Positions 1 through 6,804 of a DNA stretch of 8,059 nucleotides are shown here, piece after piece (the stretch's first letter is position 1; every line of letters begins with the position of its first letter). Source of the DNA: Thermoleophilia bacterium (GTDB lineage Bacteria; Actinomycetota; Thermoleophilia; Gaiellales; Gaiellaceae). The DNA lies in contig JAICLM010000090.1 in the NCBI GenBank assembly GCA_025927435.1, positions 1-8,059 on the forward strand, read 5' to 3'. Under the pieces are notes generated by a model. That model made no database searches. It saw only the letters and a list, made by a program, of their open reading frames with translations, and was not told where the DNA came from. The translations under genes and the position numbers were made by a program.

Positions 1-10
1 GAGTTCTCAT

Positions 11-31
11 GCGGACGGACTATTGGTCCGC
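11..31. repeat. 6-bp perfect inverted repeat
   Basis: GCGGAC (11-16) is repeated inverted as GTCCGC (26-31) around a 9-base centre. An alternative inner pairing is GGAC (17-20) with GTCC (26-29). No T-run follows on either strand, so a simple intrinsic terminator is not supported. It lies upstream of the candidate promoter of the first glycosyltransferase gene and could be an operator or the tail of an upstream transcription unit. Function is unknown. Confidence 0.3.
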
Positions 32-77
32 GATGTATCGGTCGTGCATTCGAAATGGGGTAGCCAGTAGGTGCGTT

Positions 78-106
78 TTGCCGTCGTCAGGCAGTCGGAA
101 TACGCT
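78..106 (+). promoter_or_regulatory. Candidate sigma70-like promoter for the GT4 gene
   Basis: TTGCCG (78-83) matches the -35 consensus at 4 of 6 positions. It is followed after exactly 17 bases by TACGCT (101-106), which fits the loose TAnnnT -10 pattern common in high-GC Gram-positives. Transcription would start near 113, leaving a leader of about 29 bases before the GTG at 142. Matches this short occur by chance, so this is only a candidate. Confidence 0.3.
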
Positions 107-141
107 GCCCTGCCCGCGACCGCCGAGTTCGAGGCGCTTCG

Positions 142-1326
142 GTGCGGGTAGCGTACGTCACTCTTTACGACTCCCGCGATCCGGAGGTATTCAACGGGTT
201 TGGCTACTGGGCCGGGAAGTCCATGCAGCACGATGGGCTGGAATTGGACTACCTCGTTCCTGCAGGGCGTCCCAACCGTTTCGCGGTGGCGGTGAAGGCG
301 CGCCTGTACAAGCGGGTACTGCGCCAGTGGTACACCCACAATCGTGACAGGCGCCGGGTCCGTGGGTACGGACGCGAAATCGCGGAAACGCTGAAAGCCA
401 GGCCGGCCGACGTAGTCCTCAGCCCCTACAGCCCCGGCTCGCAACCCGTTGCCTATCTCGAATGCACTCAGCCGATTGTCATCTGGTCCGACGCGACCCT
501 GGCCCAGGTCATTCATGAGGGGGGCACCGAGGCGAAGCTCTGTCGCGAGTCTCGACGCGACGGCCTGAGGAACGAGGCTGCGGCTCTGTCGCGTGCGAGC
601 CTTCTCCTGTACCTATCGGACTGGGCGGCACGAAGCGCGATCGAGCACCACGAGGTGAATCCTGAGAAGGTGCACGTCCTGCCGTCCGGCCCGAATCTGG
701 AGATCGACCACAGTCGCGCAGATGTGCAGTCGATGATCGACAGTCGGTCCGAGGAAGGGTGCCGGCTGCTGTTCTGCGGCAAGAACTGGCAGACAAAGGG
801 CGCCGACATCGCGGTCGAGACTGCAGCGGCGCTGAACCGGCTCGGGATTCCGGCCCGGCTGGACATCGTGGGCTCCCGACCTTCCGACGGGCAGGAGCTC
901 CCGGAGTTCGTCCGCCTGCACGGCTTCCTGCGCAAGAGTGTGCCCAACGAGCTGGAAACGCTCTGCCAGCTCTATCGCGATGCGCACTTCTTCCTCCTCC
1001 CAACCCGGTGGGAACCATTCGGCCACGTCTTCACCGAAGCTGCCGCATTCGGCGTGCCGTCGATCGCAACGCAGGTCGGAGGGGTTCCGACGGCTGTTCA
1101 CGATGGTGTCAGCGGCAAGCTTCTGCCATTGGCGGCTGAGCCTGACGACTACGCCGCCCTGATCTCCGATCTGCTGAACGACTGGGCCGGGTACCGACTG
1201 CTTGCCGCGACATCGTTCGCCGAGTACGAGTCGAGATTTGCCTGGTCCGTGGTCGTTGCCAGGCTGAAGAGGCTTTTCGCCTCAGTGACGGAACCTCAGA
1301 GCACGCACGTGTACGACCTGGTCTGA
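142..1326 (+). CDS. GT4-type (GT-B fold) glycosyltransferase
   Basis: A 394-residue protein, the usual size for a family 4 retaining glycosyltransferase. These enzymes move a sugar from a nucleotide donor to a lipid-linked or membrane-proximal acceptor in the cytoplasm. The N-terminal half begins with a Rossmann-like strand (MRVAYVTLYD). Around residues 159-166 is SDWAARSA, typical of the start of the second domain in this family. The donor-binding half has the W-x-x-K-G motif (W216, K219, G220) in GKNWQTKG and the EX7E motif E291-E299 within EPFGHVFTEA, followed by the GVPSIAT and GGVPTAVHDG segments. The GTG at 142 is chosen because the protein then starts directly at the first beta strand; a weak GAGG (131-134) lies upstream. 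No signal peptide or membrane segment is seen. Donor and acceptor cannot be told from sequence. It lies 411 bases from the next gene on the same strand, so it is probably a separate transcription unit. Confidence 0.9.
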   Translation: MRVAYVTLYDSRDPEVFNGFGYWAGKSMQHDGLELDYLVPAGRPNRFAVAVKARLYKRVLRQWYTHNRDRRRVRGYGREIAETLKARPADVVLSPYSPGSQPVAYLECTQPIVIWSDATLAQVIHEGGTEAKLCRESRRDGLRNEAAALSRASLLLYLSDWAARSAIEHHEVNPEKVHVLPSGPNLEIDHSRADVQSMIDSRSEEGCRLLFCGKNWQTKGADIAVETAAALNRLGIPARLDIVGSRPSDGQELPEFVRLHGFLRKSVPNELETLCQLYRDAHFFLLPTRWEPFGHVFTEAAAFGVPSIATQVGGVPTAVHDGVSGKLLPLAAEPDDYAALISDLLNDWAGYRLLAATSFAEYESRFAWSVVVARLKRLFASVTEPQSTHVYDLV

Positions 1327-1474
1327 CGCGTCACGGCCCGTTTCCTCGCGGAAAATTGGGGCACCCCACTCGAAGGGCCGGGGCCGAACTAGCCTCTCGA
1401 CTGAGGCGGCTCTCGACGCCCTGAGCATGGTTCGAGGTGGCGTGGAATCGTTGCTGCCACTCGTGCTGCCCGCA

Positions 1475-1503
1475 GTTTCAGGAGTCATGTGGCGGGCTAG
1501 ACT
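1475..1503 (+). promoter_or_regulatory. Weak candidate promoter of the sugar-transferase/fusion operon
   Basis: GTTTCA (1475-1480, 3 of 6 to the -35 consensus) is separated by 17 bases from TAGACT (1498-1503, 4 of 6 to the -10 and matching TAnnnT). The predicted start near 1510 would place the transcript's 5' end directly before the hairpin at 1513-1529. That fit is suggestive but the boxes are poor. Confidence 0.2.
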
Positions 1504-1512
1504 CAACCAGGA

Positions 1513-1606
1513 TCCGACCGCCGGTCGGAGCGTATGGCAGGTGCGTCTCGCTGCGGAAGGGGGAGAGACGATGCTCTTGGGTGGGGAGGTGCCCGTGCGC
1601 GGGCGC
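1513..1606 (+). promoter_or_regulatory. Three consecutive hairpins in the operon leader
   Basis: First hairpin: TCCGACC (1513-1519) with GGTCGGA (1523-1529), 7 perfect pairs and a 3-base loop. Second: CGTCTC (1544-1549) with GAGACG (1565-1570), whose 15-base loop holds the purine-rich GAAGGGGGA ribosome-binding segment and whose stem ends directly before the ATG at 1571. Third: GTGCCCG (1589-1595) with CGGGCGC (1600-1606), 7 pairs including one G-T, and a 4-base loop. Hairpins are common by chance at this GC content, but three closely spaced perfect stems in a non-coding leader of a glycan operon suggest RNA-level control. No known riboswitch class was recognised. Confidence 0.35.
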
Positions 1607-1741
1607 TCATTGACTGCGGCTGTCAGGAGGGGGTGCTGCCCGGCGCGGCGAGACTTGCGCGCGTACATCCGGGTAGCAACCGGCCGACCAGACCGCCGTG
1701 CCGCCTCTCCCGACTCGAGTATCGGCTCTTGGCAGCGGTGA
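1571..1741 (+). CDS. Possible small leader ORF (56 aa), coupled to the sugar transferase
   Basis: An ATG-started reading frame of 56 codons, with a strong purine-rich ribosome binding site (AAGGGGGAGA, ending 5 bases before the ATG). Its TGA (1739-1741) overlaps the probable GTG start (1738-1740) of the sugar transferase as GTGA, the classic arrangement for translational coupling. The product would be arginine-rich and soluble, starting MLLGGEVPVRG and containing a CC pair, with no signal peptide and no recognised domain. The downstream GTG has no ribosome binding site of its own, which gives this ORF a plausible job as a translated leader. Against it: short open frames are common at this GC content, and the peptide looks compositionally like a random high-GC translation. 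Confidence 0.3.
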   Translation: MLLGGEVPVRGRSLTAAVRRGCCPARRDLRAYIRVATGRPDRRAASPDSSIGSWQR

Positions 1742-3216
1742 CGGTGGGCGGCGTAAACACCTCGTACGAGCTTGCAAAGGCCCGCCCGGTCGTCGCCAGA
1801 CGGGCCCGACAGAACCGCGGGTGGTTCATCCGCAGACTGCTGGCCGTTGCCGACGTGGTGGCCGTCATCGTCGCCTTCGCCCTCGCAGAGCTCCTCGTTC
1901 GTCCGTCGGGAGTCGATCTCGGAGGCGAGCTCTTCGTGTTGACGCTTCCGCTCTGGATCGTAGGGGCCAAGCTCTTCGGTCTCTACGACCGCGACGAGGA
2001 GCGTCCGGTGCACTCGACCGCGGACGAGCTCGCCCCGATCTTCCATCTCGTCACGACCGCAGTCTGGCTGTACGCCAGCTTCGCCTGGGTGACCGGTCTG
2101 GCTACGCCAAACGTCCCGCGGCTGACGGTCTTCTGGATCGTCGCGATGGCGACCATCGCCACCTGCCGGGCAGGAGCGCGCGGCTTCGCCCGCCGGCACG
2201 ACTGGTATCGCCAGAACACGATCATCGTCGGCGCGGGCGACATCGGACAGCTGATCGCCCGGAAGGTCGTCCAGCATCCCGAGTATGGCCTCGAGCTCGT
2301 CGGGTTCGTCGACTCCGAGCCGAAGGCCGGACGCCACGGATTCGACCGCCTCCCCGTGCTGGGAGTCCCCGACACGATCGCCGACGTCGTCGATCAGTAC
2401 GATGTCGACCGGGTCATCGTCGCCTACTCGCGCGACCGGCACGAGGCCCTCGTCGACCTGATCCGCGTCCTCCGCATGCTGCCGGTCCAGATCGACGTGG
2501 CGCCGCGTCTCTTCGACGCGATGACCCCGCGCGTCTCCATGCATACGATCGAGGGCTTCCCCCTGTTCGGCCTGACGCCCGCGCGAATTCCACGCTCGTC
2601 GCGCCTCCTGAAGCGCACGATCGACGTGGCAGGCGCGTCGTTCCTACTCCTGCTGACGCTGCCGTTGATGGGTCTGATCGCCCTTCTCGTGCGGCTCGAC
2701 TCCCACGGGCCCGTGTTCTTTCGCCAGACGCGTCTCGGCATGGACGAGAAGGAGTTCACGATCCTCAAGTTCAGGACGATGCGCGACGGGACCGACGACG
2801 ATCCCCACCGCAACTACATCCGCGAGATCATGGATCCGGGGGCGGCACCCGGCCCGCAATCGCTCTTCAAACTCGAGCGCTCCGACTCGATCACGCGCGT
2901 GGGCCGCCTCCTCCGACGGACGAGTCTCGACGAGTGGCCCCAGCTGGTCAACGTGCTCCAGGGGAGCATGTCCCTGGTGGGGCCGCGGCCGTGCATCCCG
3001 TACGAGACGGAACTCTTCGCCCCCCACCACTTCGAGCGGTTCCTCGTCCCGGCGGGCATCACGGGTCTCTGGCAGGTCGAGGCGCGGGCACACTCGACGT
3101 TCGCGGAGGCCCTCGACCTCGACGTCGCGTATGCGCGCGGCTGGTCGCTCGCCCTCGACCTCCGGCTGCTGCTGCGCACGCCGCTCCTCATGTTCCGGCG
3201 CAAGGAGACGGATTGA
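1738..3216 (+). CDS. Polyprenyl-phosphate sugar-1-phosphate transferase (WbaP/WcaJ-like)
   Basis: A membrane enzyme that transfers a sugar-1-phosphate from a nucleotide-sugar to undecaprenyl phosphate, the first step of exopolysaccharide or O-antigen unit assembly. Numbered from GTG 1738 (492 aa, normal for the family), it has about four N-terminal membrane helices (the first near 34-54). A Rossmann-like domain follows with GAGDIG at 165-170, then a further hydrophobic segment near 296-318. The C-terminal catalytic domain contains FRQTRLG (R329), KFRTM (344-348), the catalytic Asp-Glu pair D398-E399 in SLDEWPQ, and MSLVGPRP. GTG 1738 is preferred because it gives the family length and overlaps the small upstream ORF's stop; GTG 1744 is also possible. 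The frame is open back to ATG 1534, but that extension is unlike the family. Neither GTG has a clear Shine-Dalgarno. The specific sugar is not determinable. The gene overlaps the next by one base, so they form an operon. Confidence 0.92.
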   Translation: MTVGGVNTSYELAKARPVVARRARQNRGWFIRRLLAVADVVAVIVAFALAELLVRPSGVDLGGELFVLTLPLWIVGAKLFGLYDRDEERPVHSTADELAPIFHLVTTAVWLYASFAWVTGLATPNVPRLTVFWIVAMATIATCRAGARGFARRHDWYRQNTIIVGAGDIGQLIARKVVQHPEYGLELVGFVDSEPKAGRHGFDRLPVLGVPDTIADVVDQYDVDRVIVAYSRDRHEALVDLIRVLRMLPVQIDVAPRLFDAMTPRVSMHTIEGFPLFGLTPARIPRSSRLLKRTIDVAGASFLLLLTLPLMGLIALLVRLDSHGPVFFRQTRLGMDEKEFTILKFRTMRDGTDDDPHRNYIREIMDPGAAPGPQSLFKLERSDSITRVGRLLRRTSLDEWPQLVNVLQGSMSLVGPRPCIPYETELFAPHHFERFLVPAGITGLWQVEARAHSTFAEALDLDVAYARGWSLALDLRLLLRTPLLMFRRKETD

Positions 3217-3218
3217 TG
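3202..3218 (+). promoter_or_regulatory. Strong ribosome binding site and TGATG overlap for the fusion gene
   Basis: AAGGAGA (3202-3208) lies 7 bases before the ATG at 3216, inside the last codons of the sugar transferase. The transferase stop TGA (3214-3216) shares its last base with that ATG. This fixes the start of the fusion gene and implies coupled translation. Confidence 0.85.
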
Positions 3219-5780
3219 GGCGTCGGGAACCGCATTCGCGTCGGCGTGATCGGGCTCGGCTACTGGGGGCCGAATCTCGCGCGCAATCTCGCCGAGCTGC
3301 CGGAGTTCGAGCTCGTCGCGCTGTGCGACCTGCGGGCGGAATCGCTCGCGTCGGTTGCGCGCCGCCACCCCTCGGCGCGCTGCGTGCTCTCGGCCGAGGA
3401 GGTCATCAGCGACGAAAGCATCGATGCGGTCGTCGTCTCGACGACGGTCGGAACCCATTACGAGCTCGCTCGAGCCGCCCTCGAGGCGGGCAAGCACGTG
3501 TTCGTCGAGAAGCCGCTCGCGACCTCGTCCGCCGAGGTTCGCGATCTCATGTCGATAGCCGACAGAGCGGGCCGCGTGTTGATGCCCGGCCACACGTTCC
3601 TCTACAGCCCTCCGGTGCGGACGATCAAGGAGCTCATCGATGCCGGCGAGCTCGGTGAGATCTACTTCGTGTCCTCGAGCCGGGTCAATCTCGGCCTCCA
3701 CCAGACCGACGTGAGCGTCGTCTGGGACCTCGGGCCGCATGACTTCTCTATTCACCGCTACTGGCTCGGCGAGCTCCCGGCGCAGGTGACCGCGGTCAGC
3801 CGCGCGTGCATCATCCCCGGGAACCCCGACGTCGCATTCATCGCGCTGTCCTATCCGTCGGGCACGCTCGTCCATTCGCAGGTCTCCTGGCTGGCGCCGA
3901 GCAAGCTTCGGCTGACCGCCATCGTCGGCTCGCAGAAGATGGTCGTCTACGACGACACCTCTGTCGAGCCGGTTCGCATCTTCGACTCCGGTGCCTCGAT
4001 GCCGGACCCAGGCAGCTTCGGGGAGTACCAGCTCAGCTACCGAACCGGGAGCATCGTCTCGCCGCGCCTCGACGCGACGGAGCCGCTGGCGCTCGAGTTC
4101 CAGAATTTCGCGGGCGCGATCCTTCGCGGCGAGCCGCTCGTCTCGTCCCCCGAGATGGGCCTCGACGTGATTCGAACGATCGAGGCGGTCGACCGCTCGC
4201 TGGAGCGCGGCGGCGTACCGGTGCCGCTCGACGAGGAGTCGGTTGCGGAGCTCGACCGCGAGCTGACGACGAGGGTCGGTGAGCTCACGCACCCGGTCGC
4301 CGACATCGAGCACGTAGACACGCGTCGGGACAAAGACTCGCTCGGAACGGCGATTCTCGGCGCCGGGCCGGCCGGCCTGACCGCTGCGTACGTGCATGCG
4401 AAGCGCGGTGCGCCCGCGACCGTGTTCGAGGCCGACGTGACGGTCGGCGGGATCGCGAAGACGATCGAGTTCGGTGGATACCGCATGGACCTCGGCGGCC
4501 ACCGCTTCTTCACGAAAGTCGGTCCGATCCGCCAGCTCTGGCAGGACATGCTCGGCGACGACTTTCTCACTCGTCCGCGCCTCTCCCGGATCTACTACAA
4601 GGGAAAGTACTTCGACTATCCGATCACCGCGAAGGACGTCGTCGGTCGCCTCGGCCTCTTCGAAGCCACCCGCTGTGCACTCTCGTACCTGGCCGCCAAG
4701 CGCCATCGGCGCGACGAAGCCGACACGTTCGAGGAGTGGGTGACCGCCCGGTTCGGCCGTCGGCTCTACGACGCCTTCTTCCGCTCCTACACGGAGAAGC
4801 TCTGGGGGATCCCGGGCTCGGAAATCCGATCGCTCTGGGCTGCGCAGCGGATCAAGAACTTCTCACTGGGCAAGGCCATCCTCTCGATCCTGGGTCTCAA
4901 CCGTGAGCACGTCACCACGCTGATCGAGGAGTTCCAATACCCGCGACTCGGTCCGGGGCAGATGTGGGAGGCGTTTGCGCAGCACGTCCAGGAGAAGGGC
5001 GTCGTGCTGCGTGGAAACTCCCGCTGCGTCTCGATCCGACACGCGGAGCGGCACGTGGACAGCATCGTCGTGCAGTCGAACGGAGATCGAGATGAGCACG
5101 CGGTCGATGCCGTCGTGTCCAGCCTCCCTCTGAAGGATCTCATCCAAAGCCTCGACCCGCCGGCGCCGCCGGCAGTGCAGGCGGCTGCAGCCAAGCTGCG
5201 CTACCGGGACCTCGTGGTGGTCGGGCTGATCACCTCGCAGGAGGAACCGTTCCCCGACAACTGGATCTATCTCCACGACCCGGCTATTCGCGCGGGTCGA
5301 GTGCAGAACTTCGGCGCATGGAGCTCGGCAATGGTGCGACCCGGCACCACCTGTCTCGGCGTCGAGTACTTCTGCTTCCAGGGCGACGAGATCTGGGAGA
5401 TGAACGACGTCGAGGCCGTGGAGCTCGCTACGCGTGAGCTCGAGAGCATCGGCCTGATCGACGCCTCCTGCGTGGTCGACGGCCTCAAGGTGCTCGTGCC
5501 GAAGGCGTATCCGATGTACGACTCGGAGTACGAGAAGGCGGTGCAGACCATTCGCACCTACCTGGCGAGCTTCGACAACCTGCATCCGTGCGGGCGCAAT
5601 GGCCTCCACCGCTACAACAATCAGGATCACTCGATGTGGACGGCCGTTCTCGCGTCGCTGAACGCACTCGACGGCACGCAGCACGACGTGTGGGAGGTCA
5701 ACACCGACGAGGACTACCTCGAGGAGGGGACCCTCGTCGAGGCGCTATTCGGATCGCACCTTTCCGGCGCGCTGCTCTGA
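3216..5780 (+). CDS. Fusion: Gfo/Idh/MocA sugar oxidoreductase + FAD-dependent UGM-like oxidoreductase
   Basis: One uninterrupted 854-residue frame with two enzyme modules. Residues 1 to about 353 are a Gfo/Idh/MocA NAD(P)-dependent dehydrogenase: dinucleotide motif GLGYWG (13-18), EKPL (98-101, with catalytic-type K99), and DLGPHDFSIH (171-180), supplying H175, D176 and H180. Relatives such as WlbA/WbpB oxidise nucleotide-sugars. Residues 354-375 form a polar linker. Residues 376-854 are an FAD-binding protein of the UDP-galactopyranose-mutase-like / protoporphyrinogen-oxidase-like superfamily: GAGPAG (382-387), GGHRFF (from 427), and the C-terminal signature GRNG (793-796) followed by YNNQDHSM (800-807). 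The start is certain from the ribosome binding site. No ATG, GTG or TTG occurs in frame between 4221 and 4392, and GTG 4392 lies beyond the FAD motif, so the second module lacks a proper start of its own. Both modules are probably cytoplasmic and act on a sugar for the glycan built by the upstream transferase. The substrate, and whether the second module is a mutase or an oxidase, are unknown. Confidence 0.9.
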   Translation: MGVGNRIRVGVIGLGYWGPNLARNLAELPEFELVALCDLRAESLASVARRHPSARCVLSAEEVISDESIDAVVVSTTVGTHYELARAALEAGKHVFVEKPLATSSAEVRDLMSIADRAGRVLMPGHTFLYSPPVRTIKELIDAGELGEIYFVSSSRVNLGLHQTDVSVVWDLGPHDFSIHRYWLGELPAQVTAVSRACIIPGNPDVAFIALSYPSGTLVHSQVSWLAPSKLRLTAIVGSQKMVVYDDTSVEPVRIFDSGASMPDPGSFGEYQLSYRTGSIVSPRLDATEPLALEFQNFAGAILRGEPLVSSPEMGLDVIRTIEAVDRSLERGGVPVPLDEESVAELDRELTTRVGELTHPVADIEHVDTRRDKDSLGTAILGAGPAGLTAAYVHAKRGAPATVFEADVTVGGIAKTIEFGGYRMDLGGHRFFTKVGPIRQLWQDMLGDDFLTRPRLSRIYYKGKYFDYPITAKDVVGRLGLFEATRCALSYLAAKRHRRDEADTFEEWVTARFGRRLYDAFFRSYTEKLWGIPGSEIRSLWAAQRIKNFSLGKAILSILGLNREHVTTLIEEFQYPRLGPGQMWEAFAQHVQEKGVVLRGNSRCVSIRHAERHVDSIVVQSNGDRDEHAVDAVVSSLPLKDLIQSLDPPAPPAVQAAAAKLRYRDLVVVGLITSQEEPFPDNWIYLHDPAIRAGRVQNFGAWSSAMVRPGTTCLGVEYFCFQGDEIWEMNDVEAVELATRELESIGLIDASCVVDGLKVLVPKAYPMYDSEYEKAVQTIRTYLASFDNLHPCGRNGLHRYNNQDHSMWTAVLASLNALDGTQHDVWEVNTDEDYLEEGTLVEALFGSHLSGALL

Positions 5781-6719
5781 GTTCCGATTAGCGGATCGGG
5801 CACGGTTACGGTGACCCGCGTGCCGCAGGCCCGCCACCACCGCTGCGGCCGTCGCCGTGAGGGAGTGCGTGAGGTGCAGGACCAAGCCGCCACCGGCCTG
5901 TGCTGGTCCGCGCCGTCGCGCGACCAGGACGTAGAAGTCGCGGTTGAGGGCGGTGAACGCAGCCGCCGAAGCGGCGGCGACCCGGTATCTCCGGAGCCCG
6001 AGCGAAACGAGCAGCGAGGTACTCGCCAGAGCGCTGAGACGGTGCCGGAGACCGAGATTCAGCGCACCGGGGTCGGACTCGCCTGCGAGCACGAGCTCGG
6101 CCCAGGGGATGCCACGTTTACTGAAATCGGTGCGGATCATCGAGGCGAGGGTCCAGCGCTTCAGATGCTTTCCCTGGATCCCCGGGTCGAGCAGCACCGA
6201 GTGGCCCCGCCGGTGCAAACGGGCCCCGAGCTCGATGTCCTCGACCGACGGCCATGGGTATCGCCGCTCATCGAATCCCCCCAACTCCTCGAAGACGTCG
6301 GCGCGGATCGCGCCGAGCCCGGCCCAGAACGTCGACGCCGGGCCGGCGGCCTGCGTATGCACGTGGTGGTGCAGGAGGTTCCGGAACCCCGAGACGAGGT
6401 CGGGCTCTGCCGGATCGTCGTCGTAGGATCCGAAGACGGCTGCGACGCCGGGGTTCCGGGCGAAAGTCTCCCGGATACGGACGAAAGCATCGGGGTGGAC
6501 GGCGACGTCCGAGTCGACGAAGACGAGGAGCTCGCACATGGCCCGGGCCGCGCCGCGATTTCGGGCCGCTGCAGGGCCGAGCCCGGACGGCTCGGAGACC
6601 ACGATCACCTGTTCGGGCGGCTCGGCCGCTGCTTCGAGGGCCTTCAGGCAGGCTGCCAGCGTTGGCGGCCGGTCTGTTGCCGGTACGACGGCAGCCAGCC
6701 GGTCCATGACGCCGATCAT
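5745..6719 (-). CDS. GT2 family glycosyltransferase
   Basis: A 324-residue inverting glycosyltransferase of the GT-A fold. From the ATG at 6719 the protein begins near the first strand (AAVVPATDRP). It has the metal-binding D-x-D motif D69-S70-D71 in LLVFVDSDV, then GLGAIRADVFEELGGFD (134-150) and the acceptor-side E160-D161 in SVEDIELG, the usual order for the family. The C-terminal part (about 228-298) has alternating Ala/Leu-rich hydrophobic stretches that may be membrane-associated helices, ending in a basic tail. A second in-frame ATG (M5, 6705-6707) is equally possible; neither has a convincing ribosome binding site. It is the only confident gene on the minus strand. It runs convergently into the fusion gene and overlaps its end by 36 bases (its last 11 codons and stop), while its 5' end faces the HNH gene. 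Substrate unknown. Confidence 0.9.
   Translation of the reverse strand: MIGVMDRLAAVVPATDRPPTLAACLKALEAAAEPPEQVIVVSEPSGLGPAAARNRGAARAMCELLVFVDSDVAVHPDAFVRIRETFARNPGVAAVFGSYDDDPAEPDLVSGFRNLLHHHVHTQAAGPASTFWAGLGAIRADVFEELGGFDERRYPWPSVEDIELGARLHRRGHSVLLDPGIQGKHLKRWTLASMIRTDFSKRGIPWAELVLAGESDPGALNLGLRHRLSALASTSLLVSLGLRRYRVAAASAAAFTALNRDFYVLVARRRGPAQAGGGLVLHLTHSLTATAAAVVAGLRHAGHRNRARSANRNSEQRAGKVRSE
5784..5824 (+). terminator. Weak hairpins just after the fusion-gene stop
   Basis: CCGAT (5784-5788) pairs with ATCGG (5795-5799) 3 bases after the stop. A competing, slightly longer-range pair is GGCACG (5799-5804) with CGTGCC (5819-5824). Neither has a T-run. Both lie inside the 3' coding part of the minus-strand glycosyltransferase, so they may be coding accidents. 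They are the only candidates seen for ending the plus-strand operon here. Confidence 0.2.
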
Positions 6720-6804
6720 AGGTTCGAAAGCCTGGGGAAGGGGTCTCGGGCCACGCCGCTAAAGGGCTACTAGCAGGTGACCGATACTCCTTCCCTGGGG
6801 GTCT
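6720..6804. other. 85-base divergent intergenic region
   Basis: The space between the minus-strand GT2 gene and the plus-strand HNH gene must hold the promoters of both unless they are read from elsewhere. GGGAAGG (6735-6741) is mirrored by CCTTCCC (6789-6795) across 47 bases, a possible paired site but short and low-complexity. No convincing -35/-10 pair was found in either direction. Confidence 0.5.

Larger units (their letters stand above)
1327..1737. other. 411-base gap without a certain gene; structured leader region
   Basis: No recognisable protein-coding homology in any frame. Just after the GT4 stop is a small hairpin, TTTCC (1341-1345) / GGAAA (1350-1354) with a TCGC loop. It is followed only by ATT, so it is a poor terminator candidate. 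GGGG (1358-1361) and CCCC (1364-1367) follow closely. The downstream half holds a weak promoter-like pair (1475-1503), three consecutive stable hairpins (1513-1606) and a 56-codon reading frame (1571-1741), listed separately. An upstream in-frame ATG at 1534 would extend the next protein by 68 residues with no family-like sequence, so the gap is treated as mostly untranslated leader. Confidence 0.6.

Noticed and set aside
142..156. Resemblance to the ops/JUMPstart element (GCGGGTAGCGT, 9 of 11 to GGCGGTAGCGT)
   Set aside because: It is formed by the first codons of the GT4 gene, and the RfaH-ops system belongs to enterobacteria and relatives. Chance match.
9..347. 112-codon plus-strand frame at the left edge
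   Set aside because: It overlaps the GT4 gene in another frame, and its translation is a low-complexity Arg/Ser/Pro mix with no motif. No tail of an upstream gene could be recognised in 1-70 either; the other two frames stop at 61-63 and 68-70.
1282..2544. 420-codon minus-strand open frame over the leader and the sugar transferase
   Set aside because: No domain or motif; it is antisense shadow of the transferase extended through the GC-rich leader.
1698..3215. Long open frame upstream of and continuous with the fusion gene, overlapping the sugar transferase in another frame
   Set aside because: The translation is Arg/Pro/Ala-rich without domains, a typical high-GC shadow of the sugar transferase. 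The strong ribosome binding site and motif start at 3216 set the real beginning.
2814..4706. 630-codon open frame on the minus strand
   Set aside because: It lies antisense to two genes with clear catalytic motifs, has no recognisable domain, and its composition (E/R/D/V-rich) mirrors the codon bias of the sense genes.
6718..6735. T-arm-like GGTTCGAAAG suggesting a tRNA in the divergent gap
   Set aside because: The flanking bases do not form a 5-bp T stem, and no acceptor, anticodon or D arm can be built around it.
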